A DNA stretch of 7,949 nt from Verrucomicrobia bacterium UBA6354 (GTDB lineage Bacteria > Verrucomicrobiota > Kiritimatiellia > RFP12 > UBA1067). Where the stretch lies: the NCBI GenBank assembly GCA_002440145.1, contig DJRS01000144.1:803-8751 (forward strand), read 5' to 3'. Within the stretch, counting starts at the first letter, position 1. Each line of letters starts with the position of its first letter. Made by a program: the position numbers and the translations under genes. The notes under the pieces are model-generated. The model was not told the DNA's origin. It searched no databases and saw only the letters and a program-made list of their open reading frames with translations. This document shows, one piece after another, positions 7,599 through 7,949 of the stretch.

Positions 7599-7736
7599 CT
7601 ACAGCGTTACTAGCAAGTAGGGGGGGGGGGTACTTGGACGCAAACGGACGCGACAGAACGCGTCCTGCGGGCGTTTCAGCGCACGGGAAGCCCCGTGCCC
7701 TTGCCGCCGCCGTTTATCGTGTACCCTACAAACCAT
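7599..7736 (-). CDS. Possible short leader ORF (45 codons) crossing the homopolymer tract
   Basis: An ATG at 7736, only about 5 nt after the predicted transcription start, opens a 45-codon Arg-rich frame ending at TAG (7601-7599). The C11 tract in its transcript encodes Thr-Pro-Pro-Pro near the end. There is no Shine-Dalgarno, so translation would have to be leaderless. No family is recognised and the frame may be open by chance in GC-rich DNA. It is listed because a length change in the tract would extend it down to the next gene. Confidence 0.15.
   Translation of the reverse strand: MVCRVHDKRRRQGHGASRALKRPQDAFCRVRLRPSTPPPYLLVTL
7614..7636. repeat. 11-base G homopolymer framed by a 6-bp inverted repeat
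   Basis: CAAGTA (7614-7619), eleven G (7620-7630) and TACTTG (7631-7636) form a perfect 6-bp stem whose loop is the whole homopolymer (C11 in the minus-strand transcript). Such tracts are typical sites of slipped-strand length change, and also of sequencing or assembly error. Confidence 0.85.
7646..7665. repeat. Perfect 7-bp hairpin in the leader
   Basis: GGACGCG (7646-7652) and CGCGTCC (7659-7665) are exact inverted repeats around a 6-nt loop. The octamer CGACAGAA (7651-7658) spanning stem and loop recurs at 7563-7570 in the hairpin at 7555-7576. Confidence 0.7.
7681..7698. repeat. Perfect 7-bp hairpin with tetraloop in the leader
   Basis: GCACGGG (7681-7687) and CCCGTGC (7692-7698) are exact inverted repeats around a 4-nt loop. 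No U-tract follows on the transcribed strand, so it is not an intrinsic terminator. Confidence 0.7.
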
Positions 7737-7747
7737 TTTACGGCAAT

Positions 7748-7776
7748 AGTATAACACAATTATTAAAACCTGTAAA
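7748..7776 (-). promoter_or_regulatory. Putative extended -10 sigma70 promoter of the repeat-protein gene
   Basis: The minus strand reads TTTACA (7776-7771), a 17-bp spacer and TATACT (7753-7748). Each box has 5 of 6 consensus bases, and TGT directly before the -10 box matches the extended TGn element. The spacer is AT-rich within otherwise GC-rich DNA. The predicted start is near 7741, about 300 nt from the gene. Confidence 0.7.
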
Positions 7777-7830
7777 CCCCCTATTTGCAGAAACGGGACG
7801 CGGCGCGATTTGTCCTGATAATGCGTGCCG

Positions 7831-7850
7831 GTTTCCAACGGTTGGCAAAC
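7831..7850. promoter_or_regulatory. Imperfect inverted repeat upstream of the promoter; possible operator
   Basis: GTTTCCAAC and GTTGGCAAAC mirror each other with a single bulged base. The site is centred about 65 bp upstream of the -35 box. The size and symmetry fit a dimeric regulator site, but a single copy is weak evidence. Confidence 0.25.
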
Positions 7851-7875
7851 TCCGCGGGGCGGCAAGAGACTGGCA

Positions 7876-7929
7876 GGACGGGTAGGACAACTGGGGCAAC
7901 TGGGACGAGTAGGACAAGTGGGACGCACC
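7876..7929. repeat. 9-bp tandem minisatellite, six units
   Basis: Consecutive 9-bp units read GGACGGGTA, GGACAACTG, GGGCAACTG, GGACGAGTA, GGACAAGTG and a degenerate GGACGCACC; the consensus is GGACRASTR. The array sits about 100 bp upstream of the promoter, and the window ends 20 bp after it, so more units or a flanking gene cannot be assessed. The period of three codons keeps a Cys-Pro-rich tripeptide frame open on the minus strand, but nothing supports a protein. Confidence 0.8.
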
Positions 7930-7949
7930 CCCTCTACAATTCTACACCT

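Larger units (their letters stand above)
7442..7741 (-). promoter_or_regulatory. Long structured 5' leader of the repeat-protein gene
   Basis: About 300 nt separate the predicted transcription start (near 7741) from the ATG at 7441, far longer than the roughly 36-nt leaders inferred for the other two promoters here. It contains four short perfect hairpins (listed separately), a homopolymer tract and a possible short reading frame. I do not recognise a known riboswitch class. The last 60 nt before the ATG are AT-rich and unstructured by eye, apart from the Shine-Dalgarno. A TTGACG at 7492-7497 has no convincing -10 partner. Confidence 0.5.

Noticed and set aside
7599..7928. A 109-codon minus-strand frame through the minisatellite and promoter.
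   Set aside because: Its first part is the translated 9-bp repeat and it spans the promoter and AT-rich spacer, so a continuous protein is unlikely; only the part from the ATG at 7736 is kept as a low-confidence leader frame.
7876..7929. CRISPR array.
   Set aside because: The 9-bp units are contiguous without spacers, so it is a tandem repeat.

Overview
The window is GC-rich bacterial DNA, and every convincing gene lies on the minus strand. It suggests a polysaccharide-degrading member of the Verrucomicrobia/Kiritimatiellota/Lentisphaerae part of the PVC group. The reasons are a large exported protein with autotransporter-associated beta-strand (PATR-like) repeats but no visible barrel, a Tat-exported Gfo/Idh/MocA oxidoreductase, and an exported carbohydrate esterase-glycoside hydrolase fusion. 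The phylum is inferred from gene content only; no rRNA or other marker gene is present.

Layout in transcription order, right to left. (1) 7949-7442 is a non-coding block: a 9-bp minisatellite (7876-7929), an imperfect inverted repeat (7831-7850), a strong sigma70-like promoter (7748-7776) and a leader of about 300 nt. The leader has four short perfect hairpins, one of which has an 11-base G/C homopolymer as its loop. (2) 7441-4817 encodes the 874-residue repeat protein with an embedded discoidin (F5/8 type C)-like module. (3) A near-consensus promoter, whose -35 box overlaps the previous stop codon, drives a two-gene operon: a Tat-exported oxidoreductase (4748-3213), then, 15 nt later, an exported two-enzyme protein (3197-687) with an acetyl-xylan-esterase-type CE7 domain and a GH26 beta-mannanase-type domain. 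(4) A further promoter (621-649) precedes a Tat-exported calcineurin-like metallophosphoesterase (578-1), which is cut by the left edge of the window.

All four proteins carry export signals (two Tat, two Sec), so the locus looks devoted to work outside the cytoplasm. The esterase-GH26 protein fits removal of acetyl groups from an acetylated mannan-type hemicellulose and cleavage of its backbone. The co-transcribed oxidoreductase may act on the released sugars, and the repeat protein may be a surface or matrix component that binds glycan. These functional links are inference. The most unusual part is the leader of the repeat protein gene. A one-base length change in its homopolymer would join a short upstream reading frame to one that ends in an ATGA overlap with the repeat-protein start codon. 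This suggests, but does not prove, slippage-based on/off control.
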